Under the pieces are notes generated by a model. It did no database searches. It was not told the DNA's origin and was given only the letters and a program-made list of their open reading frames with translations. Shown piece by piece: positions 46,975 to 58,315 of a DNA stretch of 64,000 nt. The position numbers and the translations under genes are program-made. How positions within the stretch are numbered: position 1 is the first letter of the stretch; every line of letters begins with the position of its first letter. The stretch covers positions 248,001 through 312,000 of the forward strand of contig JALRMH010000017.1 in NCBI GenBank assembly GCA_026119935.1. The letters are read 5' to 3'. The DNA comes from Endothia cerciana (taxonomy: Eukaryota; Ascomycota; Sordariomycetes; Diaporthales; Cryphonectriaceae).

Positions 46975-47640
46975 TTAACTGGGAAGCGAAGGCAATCCTT
47001 TTCGGTCCTCTTGGTATGCGCTTTGGTATAGGAAATCTGTCGTCTGCTTGTTCATTATTACACCGTAATCAGCGGCCAAATGGTCGGTCAGGAGCCCGTT
47101 ATGCTCGCTCCATCTCTTTGAATGTACACCACTAATATCAAGCTCGGATACTGGCATCTCCACCAGTATAAATTATCCCAGTCATATCTGATGCTGCCAC
47201 CCTAACAGCTGATCACCCAGTATATTACCAGGTTTTCCGGCTAGCTCTGCTCGCAGGGTCGTCGTACCACCCTCCCTAGCAGTAAATATCGAAGGCTCCT
47301 ATTATATCCAATGCTAGTATATACAGAACTAGCCCTTCTGTTGAGCAGCTTTTACATTATGGATAACAGCTCTGCATGACCGCAGAGAAAGTACTCTAGA
47401 CTACTGGAATGTAGGACCTGACACTTGACTACGATCCATGAGAGCCTACACGCAATAAGCTTCTTGAGCCCCTTTCTTAGTACCGCCAGCAGTACAATCG
47501 GTCGGTAAGAACGTAGGAGTATCATATCTCTTTTCCCAGGCTTGGTTATAATAACTACCGTCGCCTTTTTGAAGAAGTAAGTGGTACATCAGCCAATCAT
47601 GTACTGGCTCGATAGAATCGTAATGCTTTCTCACGTGACA
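46975..47640 (-). mobile_element. Degenerate non-LTR (LINE, Tad/I-like) retrotransposon fragment
   Basis: Reverse-transcriptase wording is readable on the minus strand in shifting frames. 47580-47461 gives KATVVIITKPGKRD... then SYRPIVLLAVLRKG, the hallmark first RT block of fungal LINEs (family form: VVIPKPGK...SYRPISLL...LGK). 47337-47283 gives GLVLYILALDIIGAFDIY, which holds RT motif A with its two catalytic-type Asp (LDIxGAFD). Between and after them are several stops, and the local DNA is AT-richer, as expected for a point-mutated (possibly RIP-affected) relic. No 5' or 3' end, poly-A tail or target-site duplication could be identified, so the borders given are approximate. It lies just upstream of the HET gene. 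Confidence 0.75.
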
Positions 47641-47782
47641 TGCTTACTGTTCTGATGTGAACCTCGGCTGCCTGGAGGAAGGAGTGGTTGATGGACAAGT
47701 AAGATAACAAATTCAACATTTATTTGGGCCTTTAAAACTATTGGGCCTCCGAATCTCAAGGAGTTACGAACCGCTTAACATT

Positions 47783-50056
47783 ATGGACACCTTCAAGATT
47801 CGCGTCAGCCATTTCGAGCTCTGCGTTTCCACAGCCTGCTCTTTCGAGAGTCTTACACAACGACATCTCGTCGTCAGTATTCAGACCGTCGACCTTGTGC
47901 AGGAGAATGCTATAGCGATCTCGTATGCCTGGGGAAAATTTGACCGGCAGAAGAGACTGATTGGCCACCGCCCCGACGGATCGCCTATTAAGATGGAACT
48001 GGGTGTGGAATGGGAGGGGCCGGATTTTGTTACCGCTCTACACAACATTTGCGAAGAAACAAGCAGGCCCTGCTGGATCGACCAGATCTCGATTATACAG
48101 ACCGACGACGAGGATGTCAAGACGTTAATTGCTCGAATCCCTGATATCTACCGCACTCTCCATGTCGTAGCCTTGCTACCGGGGGGCATGTGCGAGTGCA
48201 AAGCTACAGACTTGTCACTCGAAACCGATAGAACTGGGGTGGAAGGCACGAGTTCAACACAGTGCTGGAACAATCTTGGACTTGGGACTTACTTCGGCCG
48301 TCTGTGGCCAAGACAAGAGCTGCAGTATGCGCGTTGCTTGCGAGCAAGGTGGACATCGCCGAAGTTGGCAGTCTGCACCGAGAAACCCGTCAGAAATATT
48401 GATACTGATGGGCAGCGGATGCTGTACAGATGGGACATCGCCAAGAAGCCCGATCAGCTGTCACCGGTGGCAAGACGTTGGGCCTTGCCGGAACTACTTG
48501 GTCGACTCGATGCTGCCAAGCGTTCATTGGCGGTTGAGGGTAAGACCTGGGACGAGCTGGCCGAGAGCGCCCAGGACGAGGCCGCTACCCGTGCTTATGA
48601 ACAAGCCACCATGACCATAATGATCGAGGCAGATGCAGCTTACAAGGCTGCTGCTTTCTCCCTTGCTGCTTGGGAGGACCTGCACGCAGCCAACCCGGTG
48701 CCTTGGGGAGACGATCGTGAAGGCATCCTGGCCCGGTTCCTGCGCGGGGAGACTTTGACACAAGACGTTGATGATTCCTTTCTCACCGAACAACAAAGGT
48801 TGCTCCGCTTCTTACTGCAGGTCTCGGTGGTGGGGTCAGAGCGACGGTCGACGACACAGGAGCGAGATCTAGTCCTCGCTATATGGCCAGATTGTCCAAG
48901 ATACGAAGTTCCCAGCGATTACAAAGCTATGCCTCTTCCAAATCTCCTGGAGGACGCGGTTCTGCAACTTGAACGCAAATGGAAGGTGTCTTTTGTGACT
49001 TGGAAACCAAGTGGGCTGTTCAGGAGCATCCAGGACACCCCAACTTCCCTCTTATGGAGACCTACCAGTACTACTAAAAGTGGTACGACAACCAGCCAGG
49101 TGTATCGAGGATTCTGTCCCGCACTCTGCTTCTACAGTGTTCCCAACTACCACGTGTGGCCTCTACACCCAACCCCTGTTTCATCACCTCGTTGTTTCGA
49201 GGACTTCGAGTTGCTTTGCGACAGACAGTCTGGCCTCGCCACCTTCAAGTTTTTACAAATGACCTTGCAACAACTCCCTGCAATTCAGATGGAACATGTA
49301 CTCTCGCACGGATGGACGTCTGCTCTGACGGAAAATCTACAGGATGATCTCGTGACATTCTGCCGAGCGCTTCGAGAAGGCATGGTGGATGTGACGGGTC
49401 AAGAGAGGGAGGAAGTTGGGGAGCCTTGGGGGCAAGGCACTCTTCAGAAGCTTGAGACTATAGGTTTCCACCGCCTTGTCTATTGGCTCATCTGCATGTG
49501 CTGTGGCATCGAAACGGAAGTGGCCCGGGCCTGCGGCCTGCGGCTTGTTGCTAACTGCAGCCCAGGGCCAGACTACGCACGACTAGGGCTCTTCCGTGTT
49601 GGAGTTGAGGTTCTCAACACGTCCCAGACCTGCACTATCACAGGGACTGGCACGGCCTTCCTAGCCGACAAGGATATACCGTTGAAATGGGCACCTCCTG
49701 CAATCGAGGTGGTAAATCAAGGTTCCGAGGGTGGCAGCACAGTACGCACCGACTATCGCATCCTAGGAGTATGGGCTCCGCTGAGGATAACCCAAGCTCG
49801 GGACAGGCTGCATATTGCACAAGGTTATGTGCCCACCTTGGGGACTAACGCACTAGACATGTCGGAGGACTACCTCACCAGCGAGCAGTTCTCTGCGGAT
49901 CTGAAAGAGGTTATGGTTGATTACGTCGCGAGAGTGGAAGAGGCACGCAGACAGGCGGCCCCTGTCAGCACATCGGTAGGTAGCTTAGCCACCTGGTCGA
50001 GCTACAGCCGGGACATTTGGGTGCCACGGGGTCGGGGTGAACCAGCAGGCCGTTGA
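47783..50056 (+). CDS. Heterokaryon-incompatibility (HET) domain protein
   Basis: Intron-free protein of 757 residues from ATG 47783; the frame is open for another 42 bases upstream, but without an ATG. The HET domain lies in the first 220 residues: AIAISYAWGKF (about 43-53), FVTALHNICEETSRPCWIDQISIIQTDDEDVKTLI (about 82-116) and IPDIYRTLHVVALLPG, in the canonical order. A region where HET proteins carry LWPRQELQYA follows. The remaining 530 residues have no domain I recognise. HET proteins trigger growth arrest or death of incompatible fused cells, or act in xenorecognition; the partner here is unknown. The coding region looks intact, in contrast to several neighbours. The LINE relic sits in its upstream region. 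Confidence 0.9.
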   Translation: MDTFKIRVSHFELCVSTACSFESLTQRHLVVSIQTVDLVQENAIAISYAWGKFDRQKRLIGHRPDGSPIKMELGVEWEGPDFVTALHNICEETSRPCWIDQISIIQTDDEDVKTLIARIPDIYRTLHVVALLPGGMCECKATDLSLETDRTGVEGTSSTQCWNNLGLGTYFGRLWPRQELQYARCLRARWTSPKLAVCTEKPVRNIDTDGQRMLYRWDIAKKPDQLSPVARRWALPELLGRLDAAKRSLAVEGKTWDELAESAQDEAATRAYEQATMTIMIEADAAYKAAAFSLAAWEDLHAANPVPWGDDREGILARFLRGETLTQDVDDSFLTEQQRLLRFLLQVSVVGSERRSTTQERDLVLAIWPDCPRYEVPSDYKAMPLPNLLEDAVLQLERKWKVSFVTWKPSGLFRSIQDTPTSLLWRPTSTTKSGTTTSQVYRGFCPALCFYSVPNYHVWPLHPTPVSSPRCFEDFELLCDRQSGLATFKFLQMTLQQLPAIQMEHVLSHGWTSALTENLQDDLVTFCRALREGMVDVTGQEREEVGEPWGQGTLQKLETIGFHRLVYWLICMCCGIETEVARACGLRLVANCSPGPDYARLGLFRVGVEVLNTSQTCTITGTGTAFLADKDIPLKWAPPAIEVVNQGSEGGSTVRTDYRILGVWAPLRITQARDRLHIAQGYVPTLGTNALDMSEDYLTSEQFSADLKEVMVDYVARVEEARRQAAPVSTSVGSLATWSSYSRDIWVPRGRGEPAGR

Positions 50057-51589
50057 CGTGGTCGAGAAACGTAAGGTCGAGTTTCCCGTTCGACCGTTGG
50101 TGCGTATCTCGAGCACGTTCTTCTGGCATCTGAACAGTGGTTTTGACCGGAGGTCGATCCTGGTGCTGACTGAGCAGGCCAAGATGAAGGATGAGGGTCA
50201 GGAGGCCAAGCCGCCCGCTCATGAAGACATAGCAGCAAGTCCACTACGACCTCTATCTGTCTTGCGCTGTAAATATCGTCCACGTCTGTCCCCGGATTGG
50301 CTGGGCTTGCCCCTCGCTATTTAATGACAGAAAATGCCGTTGGAGCAACAGCTCTGTCTCCAAGGCTCAGACCGCTTCTCAATCGATAGACCGCGCAGCT
50401 GTAGAGGCCCTCTTGGACGCTAGGTTCTTCTCCTAAAGGCTTAAGATTTCCGGGGTTGTAAAGTACTCAGAGGGCCGAGGATGCGGGGTTGTTCTCTGCT
50501 CACAGGTTAGAGGTCACAAGGTTGCTGGCTGCCCACAAGACTGGGCTTGTTGAGAAGCTTACCTCTTCAGAAATACGGGTTGCAAATGATGTAGTGGATG
50601 GGCTGACGGATGTGATCGAACAAAAAAGTGTGGAAAGGGGTAGAGGAAATAGACGACCAAATGATGGATAGGATTACTTCGATAATAACCCTAAGGGCTG
50701 GATTAACATTTCCCGAACATCCTATCCTATATTGAAGTAAATATGCCGACATAAGCACACCGCACTAGCCATATGAACAATACACTACTTCAACCCGCCT
50801 CTCACGTCGACCGGACGCATATAACTACGTCGTCCGACTCTCCTCGCCCACAAGTTCTCAGCCATCTCTCTTCCTGCTTTGGAGGGTCACATCTATCAAC
50901 ACGATCGGCGCCACCCTGAAGATCACCGATTCAGTTTGGCAGCCCCTGTGCTTGCCAGGCTGCTGATCAGGCTTCTGGTCTTTGACCCCGGGGAAACGAC
51001 ACATCACTACCGGCTTTGGGCCTACCGTAATCCAGTATGGCCAGCTACGATGTGCGTTTCATTTGTTGTTCTTCAGTAGTCAACGCCAGATGGCCAGATC
51101 CCGTATGCAACCTAGCTCTTGCCCAGAAGTGTCAGGCTATCATCTGGGATGGGCAGCAACCGTACCTTGAGCCAAGATGCCAACCTTGATAGGATGGGGT
51201 TTACTCCGGACCACCATACGGAAAGTTATCCGGTTCGACATGGCCGGCCACTAGCACCTCGACGTCTTTGGAAAGGGGGAGGGGGGGACCAATTAGAGTT
51301 TCAAGACGTAGATCGAGCAATTGGTTTCACGACTTCAGATGATCATCTTGTGCACTATCTTCATCCGGTCCACGAGTACGATTTCCGAATTTTCGAGGAT
51401 CAGTGCAGAGTTGCACCTCATCCAAACAAATATTTGGCTTCACTAAAAGCCAGAAATGGTCATCATTGAGGATGTGAAAGGGCCACACGAGGAACTACCA
51501 TTATACTCAATGTCAATCACAGCATTTGGTTCTCCGACAGCCGTCGATCTGAGCTTATTTCATCGGACACGCCGGACGAAGTTTCCGAT
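50057..51589. other. 1.5-kb spacer
   Basis: No supported gene. Open frames up to 116 codons (51119-51469) have no recognisable domain. The region 50550-50790 is AT-rich. Confidence 0.4.
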
Positions 51590-53032
51590 ATGGTCAACAC
51601 AGGAAAGCCTTCGGGCGGCTGTAAGCTGTGCCGTGTTCGCCGGATCAAGTGTGGCGAGACAAAGCCCGCTTGCTTGAAATGCTTGAGATCGAAGAGGCAG
51701 TTTCCAGGTTATGAGGACCCTGGCGACAGCAGAATACGTGACGAAACTCAGGCCACTATTCGAATGGTCAAGCGGACACGAATCGTGATCGAGAAGGAAC
51801 AGGTTCTGCGGGAAGAGCGCCTGAGGGAGGATGACGACAGCACCAGTGTTGACGACGACAAGACCTGCAAGGGCGACATCGAGAGCTGGACCACCGGCTA
51901 CCCTGACAGTAACAGGAGCGGGCAGAGCAGGACACCGATGCCCACTTCATCAACACCTTCATTCGAGTCGATACACGAAGACTTCTTAACGACGCTCTCG
52001 ACTCCATTAGGACACCAAGCCACCTGCTACTTACTTGCCGATTATGTTCTTGTTTCTGACTCTCCAGGTGGACGGAAAGGCTATTTTAAGTTTGTATATA
52101 AGATCCTGACCAAGCCTGTCGGTCCCTCAAAGTGTCTGCTGTCTGCTTTCAAAGCTGTCTCGATCGTCGCTTTGTCTAACCAATTCGTCTGCACCCTCTC
52201 CATGGTACCCTCTGTCAGCAGCGAAGACTACTCTTGGCTGCTGCGCCAACACTGCGAGAACGCCCACATATCCCGCGCTGCGACGCTCACCATCACCTGC
52301 AGCGAGATCCGGACGAAGGTCGACCGGGTGCTGACGGGTGGGCGACGTGACCCGCGGAAGATTCAGGCTGTGCTTGATCTATTAAAGACGGCGCAGACTA
52401 TCTCGAAGAAGTTGTTGGATATGGACCAGCAGTAGAGAGCGATCTGGCGGGTAAAAAAGACATCTCAGGTCGCGCATGGCGTGGAGCAGACCACGGCTGA
52501 TGTGTACGAGTTTCACAGCATTCACGTGTGTATGATCTACATGATCACATTCCTCACGACGTGCATCTTCCGGTGCATGGCGTGGTTGGTTTTGCCAGAT
52601 GAGTGGCGGAACGGCGAGGAGTATGAGCATGCTGTGCGGGCAACGAAACGGTGTATCGGGGACATCGCAGCGGCGATGCCATATGCGTGCTCCTGGAATG
52701 GATACAACACCGGATATTCAGACTTTGCCTGCGGGACAACGTTGTCAGGCTCGCCAGCCGAAGGGCGTCGCGGGGATGTGTGTCTACAAACCGGCATTCG
52801 TGGCGACGATGTCGGACTATGCCACACCAAAGCAGAAGAATTACTTGCAGGGCAGGTTGGACTTCTTGGTGGACTCGGTTGGTATCAAGCAGGTGAATGT
52901 GATGCTCAGGGGGTGCTGTTCCTCCCCTGGTGCCTCGAACACTGGTTTCTGCCTCATCTGAAATCTCGACAGCTGCAGCATCAAGCAGCGCATCCCTCAA
53001 TGGACATCGCGAGAGACAAGAGACACGTGTAA
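51590..53032 (+). pseudogene. Damaged Zn2Cys6 transcription factor
   Basis: The N-terminus is a Zn2Cys6 DNA-binding domain: Cys at 11, 14, 21, 28 and 31 with the usual spacing and RRIKC core. The sixth Cys is replaced by Phe38 (RSKRQF where the family has RSKRQC, then PGYEDP). A typical second block follows (CYLLADYVLVSDSPGGRKGYFKFVYKIL...LSAFKAVSIVALSNQ). About 200 residues that usually come next seem to be missing, and the frame goes straight to an IRTKVDRVL-type late block. TAG at 52433 ends the first frame at 281 residues. The same frame then stays open from 52436 to 53032 and reads like the C-terminal part (W...LPDEWRNGEEYEHAVRATKRCIGDIAAAMPYA). Zinc-site loss, internal deletion and nonsense codon together argue for a dead gene. 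Confidence 0.75.
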
Positions 53033-53452
53033 AAGCCATGATGCACTACATTCACCTTTGTTTATAGACCCAACACTTTCCGACGTCTTACACTTGAGGA
53101 CAACTACGCAGATTGTGACCTGTCCGAATCCGTATCAGCAATCTCTCGGCGGGGGGGCAGCAGCTATCGCTCCACAGATCAATTAGGAGTTATTGTACGA
53201 TTATGGCTTGATTGCAACGGTGGGATAAGCGAGGCGCCTATCACTTTCAATGGGACAACGCGACCATGAGATTCATTTCTGCTTGTCCTCTCATCAGAAG
53301 CTCTGGCATCACAGCTTGTACTTGAAATTCCTTGAGCAAGCGAAAAAAAAACCAAAAAAAAAAAAACCCTTGTCCCCTCCATTCATTCAGAACTTTGCTG
53401 CTACAAGAATCCTCGTCATTGGTTAACATCCTTCCTCTGACTCCTTCGCACG
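53033..53452. other. Short spacer
   Basis: No supported gene. It carries an A-rich run at 53342-53368 and lies between the 3' end of the damaged regulator and the 3' end of the convergent reductase gene. Confidence 0.4.
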
Positions 53453-54498
53453 TTATAGCCATACGGCCTTGTTCGCCTCCGCAAATTCCCTGAAGGTCTT
53501 TGGCTTCTTCCCCGTCGCGCTCAGCACGACATCATTCAGTCTCTCCTCCGAGCCATGCTTGATGGCGATATCCATCATGGCAAGACCTTTTGCGTAATCC
53601 TCTGGCAAACCGAGATTCTGCACGTGTCGCGCGGCAAGCTCCTCGGACGAGAGGTCGACGTGGACGATCTTCTTGCCCGTAACTTCGGTGAGGATCTTCG
53701 CGCACTAGACCATTAATCAGCATCAGCCTTTCTTCGATATATGGTGAAGGTTCTTCGAGGATCGTGCTAGATGAGGTTTGGGGCAAAGGTTTACATCTGC
53801 ATACGACAACAACTCCGGCCCCAAAATAAGCAGATCTCCATTCACAGGCGTCTCAGCCGTCAGCGCATGGAACGCGCACCCGGCGATGTCCTGCTTCGAC
53901 ACCCAGGGGATCTTGCCGTCGCCGGAGGCGGAGTAAGCTTTCCCTTCTTCTTTGACGGTCTTGCGGAGGTTGTCTTGCTCGGCCCAGTTGTCTTTGGAGG
54001 GGAGGCTGTCAGTCTCACTGGTGTGAAGAAATCTTCCAGGAGAGAAAGACACCTACCCTGGAACCAAGAAGGCCTCATAATCCCGAACTCAATCTCGCCC
54101 TCCCCGCCCAGCTCAGCGAGATACGCCATCGTCCCGCCGAACGCTGGACCACCGGACTCGACGGCCGTCGAGCCTAGCAACACGAACCTCTTAACATCGT
54201 GCTTGCTGCGTGCCAGGTCGATGAAGTCGTTCATGATGGGACTGCTATCGAACACGGGCGGCGCGATCAGGAACACTGACGCTACTGGCGGCTTGCTTGT
54301 GTCCGTGCCGGTGAACGGGCCATCCCACGTCGTCCGGTCCAGCCAGTCGAACTTCACGCTGTTTGGTGTCTCTGGCGAGCCCGACCGGCCCGCGACGAGA
54401 TGGGGGACGGAGCTGGAGGCAAGGAGACGGGTGAGACAGGTCCCTACTTTGCCGGTTCCTCCTGTAACGAGGACAGTGCCTTGCTTGGACGGGGCCAT
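53453..54498 (-). CDS. NmrA-like NAD(P)-binding reductase (EasG / FgaFS family)
   Basis: Three exons: 54498-54057, 53991-53795 and 53704-53453, with introns of 65 and 90 nt, give 296 residues. It is an atypical SDR with the nucleotide-binding motif VLVTGGTGKVG (about 9-19). The blocks VKRFVLLGSTAVE, FGIMRPSWFQDNWAEQD, AYSASGDGKIPWVSKQDIAG and ILGPELLSYADCAKIL are those of the ergot-alkaloid EasG/festuclavine synthase group. Family members reduce iminium or aldehyde intermediates, but most fungal homologues lie outside alkaloid clusters, so the substrate cannot be assigned. No DMAT synthase or other ergot gene is visible in the window. The gene is intact and ends AEANKAVWL. Confidence 0.87.
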
Positions 54499-55241
54499 TG
54501 TGAAGTCACACAGTGTGGGTTTTTCTCGTGATGGTCGAGGCGCAGATGAAGCAATATCGTTATACCAGCAATGTCCCAAAGACCCGAAATCGCCCTGTGA
54601 GTGGTCAAAAGTGGGGGCCTCTGAAAGCAGTCACGTTTGATTGGAGACTTGCAACATGTGGGCACACACCAGGTAATCCGGACCATCCACGGATCGTAAT
54701 GGATATATATCCTCGAAATAACAGCTCCGCATATCAGCCGCAGGGCGGCCACGGCGTGACTTCAACCCGCAGTTCATGCTCTGTAGCCAATCACATGAGA
54801 GTAGCCTTCCAGATTGGGACATCCCCAGAACGGGCTCGGCGGTAAGCTTGGGAATAACGACACAAACGCCGTGGCCGCGGCTGGGATGGCCACAATTCCG
54901 TCTGCGCTGGCGGATCCGCTGCCTCGCTGAGTTGAAGAACTACATTGTGGTATAGGGCGGTGGGTCGAGAACGATGTGACACCCCCAAATGTCCAGAGCG
55001 GTGCCGTCTCGGGCTGCGCCCCAAAGTATATCCCGTTGCGCTGAACACTTCATCCTCGCAATTACCGACGACATTTCTCGCTTCTGAATCTCATGGGGTG
55101 GTCTTCTTTCCATAGCCTGGACACATAATACCCGAGATTTATGGACCTTCCAGACTGCTCGTGTCGTATTGCGCACCTATTGCCAGCTATCCGTGATTCT
55201 GCCCTAAATAACATTCAACGTACACGGGTGGGACTTGCCTG
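54499..55241. other. Spacer between two minus-strand genes
   Basis: No supported gene. It should include the promoter of the reductase gene and the 3' UTR of nothing else I can identify, as the next gene ends at 55242. Confidence 0.4.
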
Positions 55242-56728
55242 CTACGTCCCCTCGAACCTAGCTCCATCTGACAACCCGACATCTCTCATTCTGGCCTCAG
55301 CCCAGGTGCCAAGCTCACAAAAGAACTTGTGCGGATCGTGTCCTCGCCAACGCTTCAGCTTGAGCCAAAGATGGCGCGCATCCTTCCCCGCGCGGATTGC
55401 ATTATCCAGGTACGGTGCTTGTTGCTTGAGAGCCTGCGCATCCTACTTAGACCCGGGTTCTCGAAGCTGGGTTGGAGATATGGAGGCTCTCGATACAAAC
55501 CTTGACATAGTGACGAGCATGCTCCTGGAACCGGGCGTGCCATCGTAGCTCTACCTCCGCCGTGGGATCCCACAGACGCCAAGAAGGCTCACCATTCTCG
55601 TCGACGGTCAGATAGCGACCAAATATCAAGAAGTCGACCTCGGACAAGATAAGCGGAACTATACAACCCGTCTCCCAGTCATACACTGATGTGATGCTGA
55701 CCCGGCCCCCCTCGTTCACGAAAATGGACATGTTATGGATGCCATAGTCGTCGTGCTGAAGGACAAAGCGATAGAGATCCTCATCATCTCCTTCGGGCAG
55801 GATATATGGTATGAATCGAAGGATTGATTGCTTGGCAGCCAGTGCCGTAGGGCCGACCGTGTCTGTTGCTGCCGTCCTGCAGAGAAGTGCGCTGTTGAAC
55901 ACCGCCTCGACTTTAATCTTGAGAAGTGAGATGCAGAAGTCTCGTGTTGGGGTGACCTTGTGTGGGAGGTCCTTGGGCATGGGCACGCTGGGATGGATGA
56001 TCCGCGCCATCAGCCAATCTTCGGAAAAGCTTGGGGGCAGCCGCAAATGTATGAATTCTGCACGGACAGCAGCCGCTTCGGAGATAAGTAACATCTGACG
56101 GAGTCCCGATGTAAGTAGGCTGGGGCCGTACAAGGCTCACTCATCGTTGACTTACCTTTTGGGCCTCGTCCAGCTCATCCCACACAAAGTTCTTGCCCCT
56201 CGTCAGCTCGAAGACAACAACGCTTCGACCGATGAGATCGTTCGCGGTCTGACATATGGTCCCAGTATGGCGGCGGCATGGGCGATAGTAGAGGAGACGA
56301 GAACTGGGCATCTCGGTGGCGTTCTCAAGAAGCCCGTATGTGGCCACCTCGAACTCGAGCTCCTTGCAGTACAACTCCAGAGCCAAGCCGCTGTTGGAAG
56401 GCTTGTTGACATCAGCCCTAGACAGACGTGCTAAAACGTGGTGACCATCTGACAGCTTCATGGCGAGGCCATAGTTGTGTGCGCCAGCTGAAGCGTTGGG
56501 AATGTCGATCACCTGGGCCCCAACTACGTTTTCAACTTCCTCGATGAGCAGTCCCACGCCCCAGATTTTATCGAAGGGGCTGTTCCCTTTGTGAACCAGC
56601 TCAAGCAGATTTTTGCCATCCCACCTTGAGCCATCCAACGACCGAGGCCAGTCAATATCTGCAGACCGATCCGAGTCGTCGGAGGGATGCGGTGCTGCCA
56701 AGGACATGGGAGATGATGATATGTGCAT
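55242..56728 (-). CDS. Aminoglycoside-phosphotransferase-like (APH/ChoK fold) protein
   Basis: Three exons: 56728-56156, 56094-55501 and 55433-55242, with introns of 61 and 67 nt, give 452 residues from the first ATG. This fungal family has a protein-kinase-like fold. Visible motifs: AMKLSDGHHVLARLSR (N-lobe), VVFELTRGKNFVWDEL, the catalytic loop FVLQHDDYGIHNMSIFV (Brenner-type HxDxxxxN) and the metal-binding DWE in SVYDWETGC. The third exon is not obvious because exon 2 reads on to a stop at 55447. The intron 55500-55434 gives HYVK/ALKQQAPYLDNAIRAG and a tail HLWLKLKRWRGHDPHKFF...GTWAEARM typical of the family. Small-molecule or sugar kinase activity is likely, but the substrate is unknown; an antibiotic-resistance role should not be assumed. 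Confidence 0.85.
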
Positions 56729-57275
56729 GTTGGACAGGAGCGACACAGTTAGTAAAGATACGAGCTGTCTTATTCGAGTTGGTTGCGAAGATCATTAATG
56801 AATGTGTAAAGTAGTTGGCCTTGCTAATTTGTAGACGTTAGGTTTGTTAAATGGATATGATGCGGGGCACAAACAAGTGATAACTGTCTGACTGTGACAA
56901 TCAACGACTCGTGACATGCTGCAACACCGTGGATGTATTGTTCGATAGAAATGCCCTTGAAATGAGCTTCAGTGGCGGCGATTAGCAGGCCTACGAGTAA
57001 TCAACTGTGTAGACAAATAATAAGAACCTACTGCATCTCGAGATAGCCATATCAATGCGCAAAGTTGTTCGAATATTATATCTAGCTGGTCTGATAGAAA
57101 TGACTGCTCCTCCAACCTGAATAAATAATAGGAGATCTCATAGAGTAGTTTGATGTTACAAGCATTATCGATAGAAAGTTCTCAGCATGATACACTACCA
57201 AAACGCCCGTGTCGTAACTACAACGCATCACTGGCTTCAAACTAATCATATTTTGGAGTCTACTTTAGCACACGC
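56729..57275. other. AT-rich spacer
   Basis: No supported gene. The stretch 56990-57260 is distinctly AT-rich, which may mark old mutated repeat DNA. Confidence 0.4.
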
Positions 57276-58315
57276 TTAACTATTCACAGCTGGGTTGATC
57301 AAAGTCGAGCCTAGAACAGTGACTCAGTACAATTCACGAAGAGAGCAAAATAGATGGGACACTGCAGACTGCCGCTCACCTCCATCGGGATATAGGATTT
57401 GTCCATTGTAGAATAATCTACCCTTCCCTGCAAGGAGAAGAATCGTCGCCGCCATATCCGAATCATGGCCTGTCTGGCCAGCCGGGTTGGTTGGCTTGTT
57501 GTTGAGGGTACTCTTGTTATCCTGGCCCGATAATAGCGGTCATCTCGCTGGGGAAGAGCCCTGGCCCAATGACGTTGACGCGAATGGGTACGTCCTTGAA
57601 CAAAGTCGCCATCATGCGGCTCAAGTGCGTGAACGCTGCCTTTGAGCTCGCATATATCGGTTGCCCACCGCTTGAACCCTTCATCGCTCCAGAAATCGAC
57701 GACATGTTCACAATCTGCGACGAGTATCCCGGTGACTTGGAACCGCCTTTCGCCGGCAGAGGCAGGAAGGCCATGGACATGTAATACTGAGCTGCAACAT
57801 TTGTCCGCATCGTATCCGCCCACTGCTCCTCCTTCGTCTTGAGAAAGTGCTCAGAGATAGCCTTCGCATCCTTCACGTCTGGCTGGCCGTTCTTTGAGAA
57901 TTTAGTCTCATCGTCCCGGGCGATACCTGCGTTGTTTACCAGCAGGTTGATCCCGCCGGGTTCCTGGCTCCCAGTCTCCTTTGCAAGACGGACTCCGGTC
58001 TCCTTTGAGCTGATATCACCAGCCAGTGGATGGACGCTGTCAGGGCCTGTGCTGTACGTCTTGGCTGTCTGTTGAAGAATATCCTCACGTCGAGCAGTGT
58101 TGTAGACTTTGGCGCCGTTGGACTGCAAGGCTTGGGTGATCACTTGCATGATATTGATCAACAGGTGGCCTCAACGCTGGAGAGCAGAGAAGTTACTCAC
58201 TGAGGCCTATGCCAGTACCGCCACCAGTCACAACCGCCGTGATGTGGGATACATCGAATAGCGCACTTGCCTGCAATTCGTGATTCTCGGACTCTTCTAT
58301 GTGCGAGGTGAGCAT
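57276..58315 (-). CDS. Short-chain dehydrogenase/reductase broken by a one-base deletion
   Basis: Exons 58315-58201, 58142-57381 and 57310-57276, with introns of 58 and 70 nt. This is a classical SDR: TGGGTGIG for the nucleotide (exon 1), LLVNNAGIA, the catalytic Ser in NMSSISG, and YASSK (Tyr and Lys). After FPSEMTA the frame reads IIGPG and then TAA (57517-57519). Moving by one base restores NKSTLNNKPTNPAGQ...MAATILLLAGKG and the tail FYNGQILYPDGGSTLINPAVNS, with a splice junction that also fits. One missing base near 57520 thus explains the break. As read, the protein ends before the C-terminal helix and substrate loop and would be about 250 residues. Pseudogene of recent origin or sequence error. 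Confidence 0.8.

Noticed and set aside
53453..54498. Assignment of the NmrA-like reductase to an ergot alkaloid pathway
   Set aside because: The family match is real, but no other ergot gene (such as a DMAT synthase) is in the window and homologues are widespread outside such clusters.
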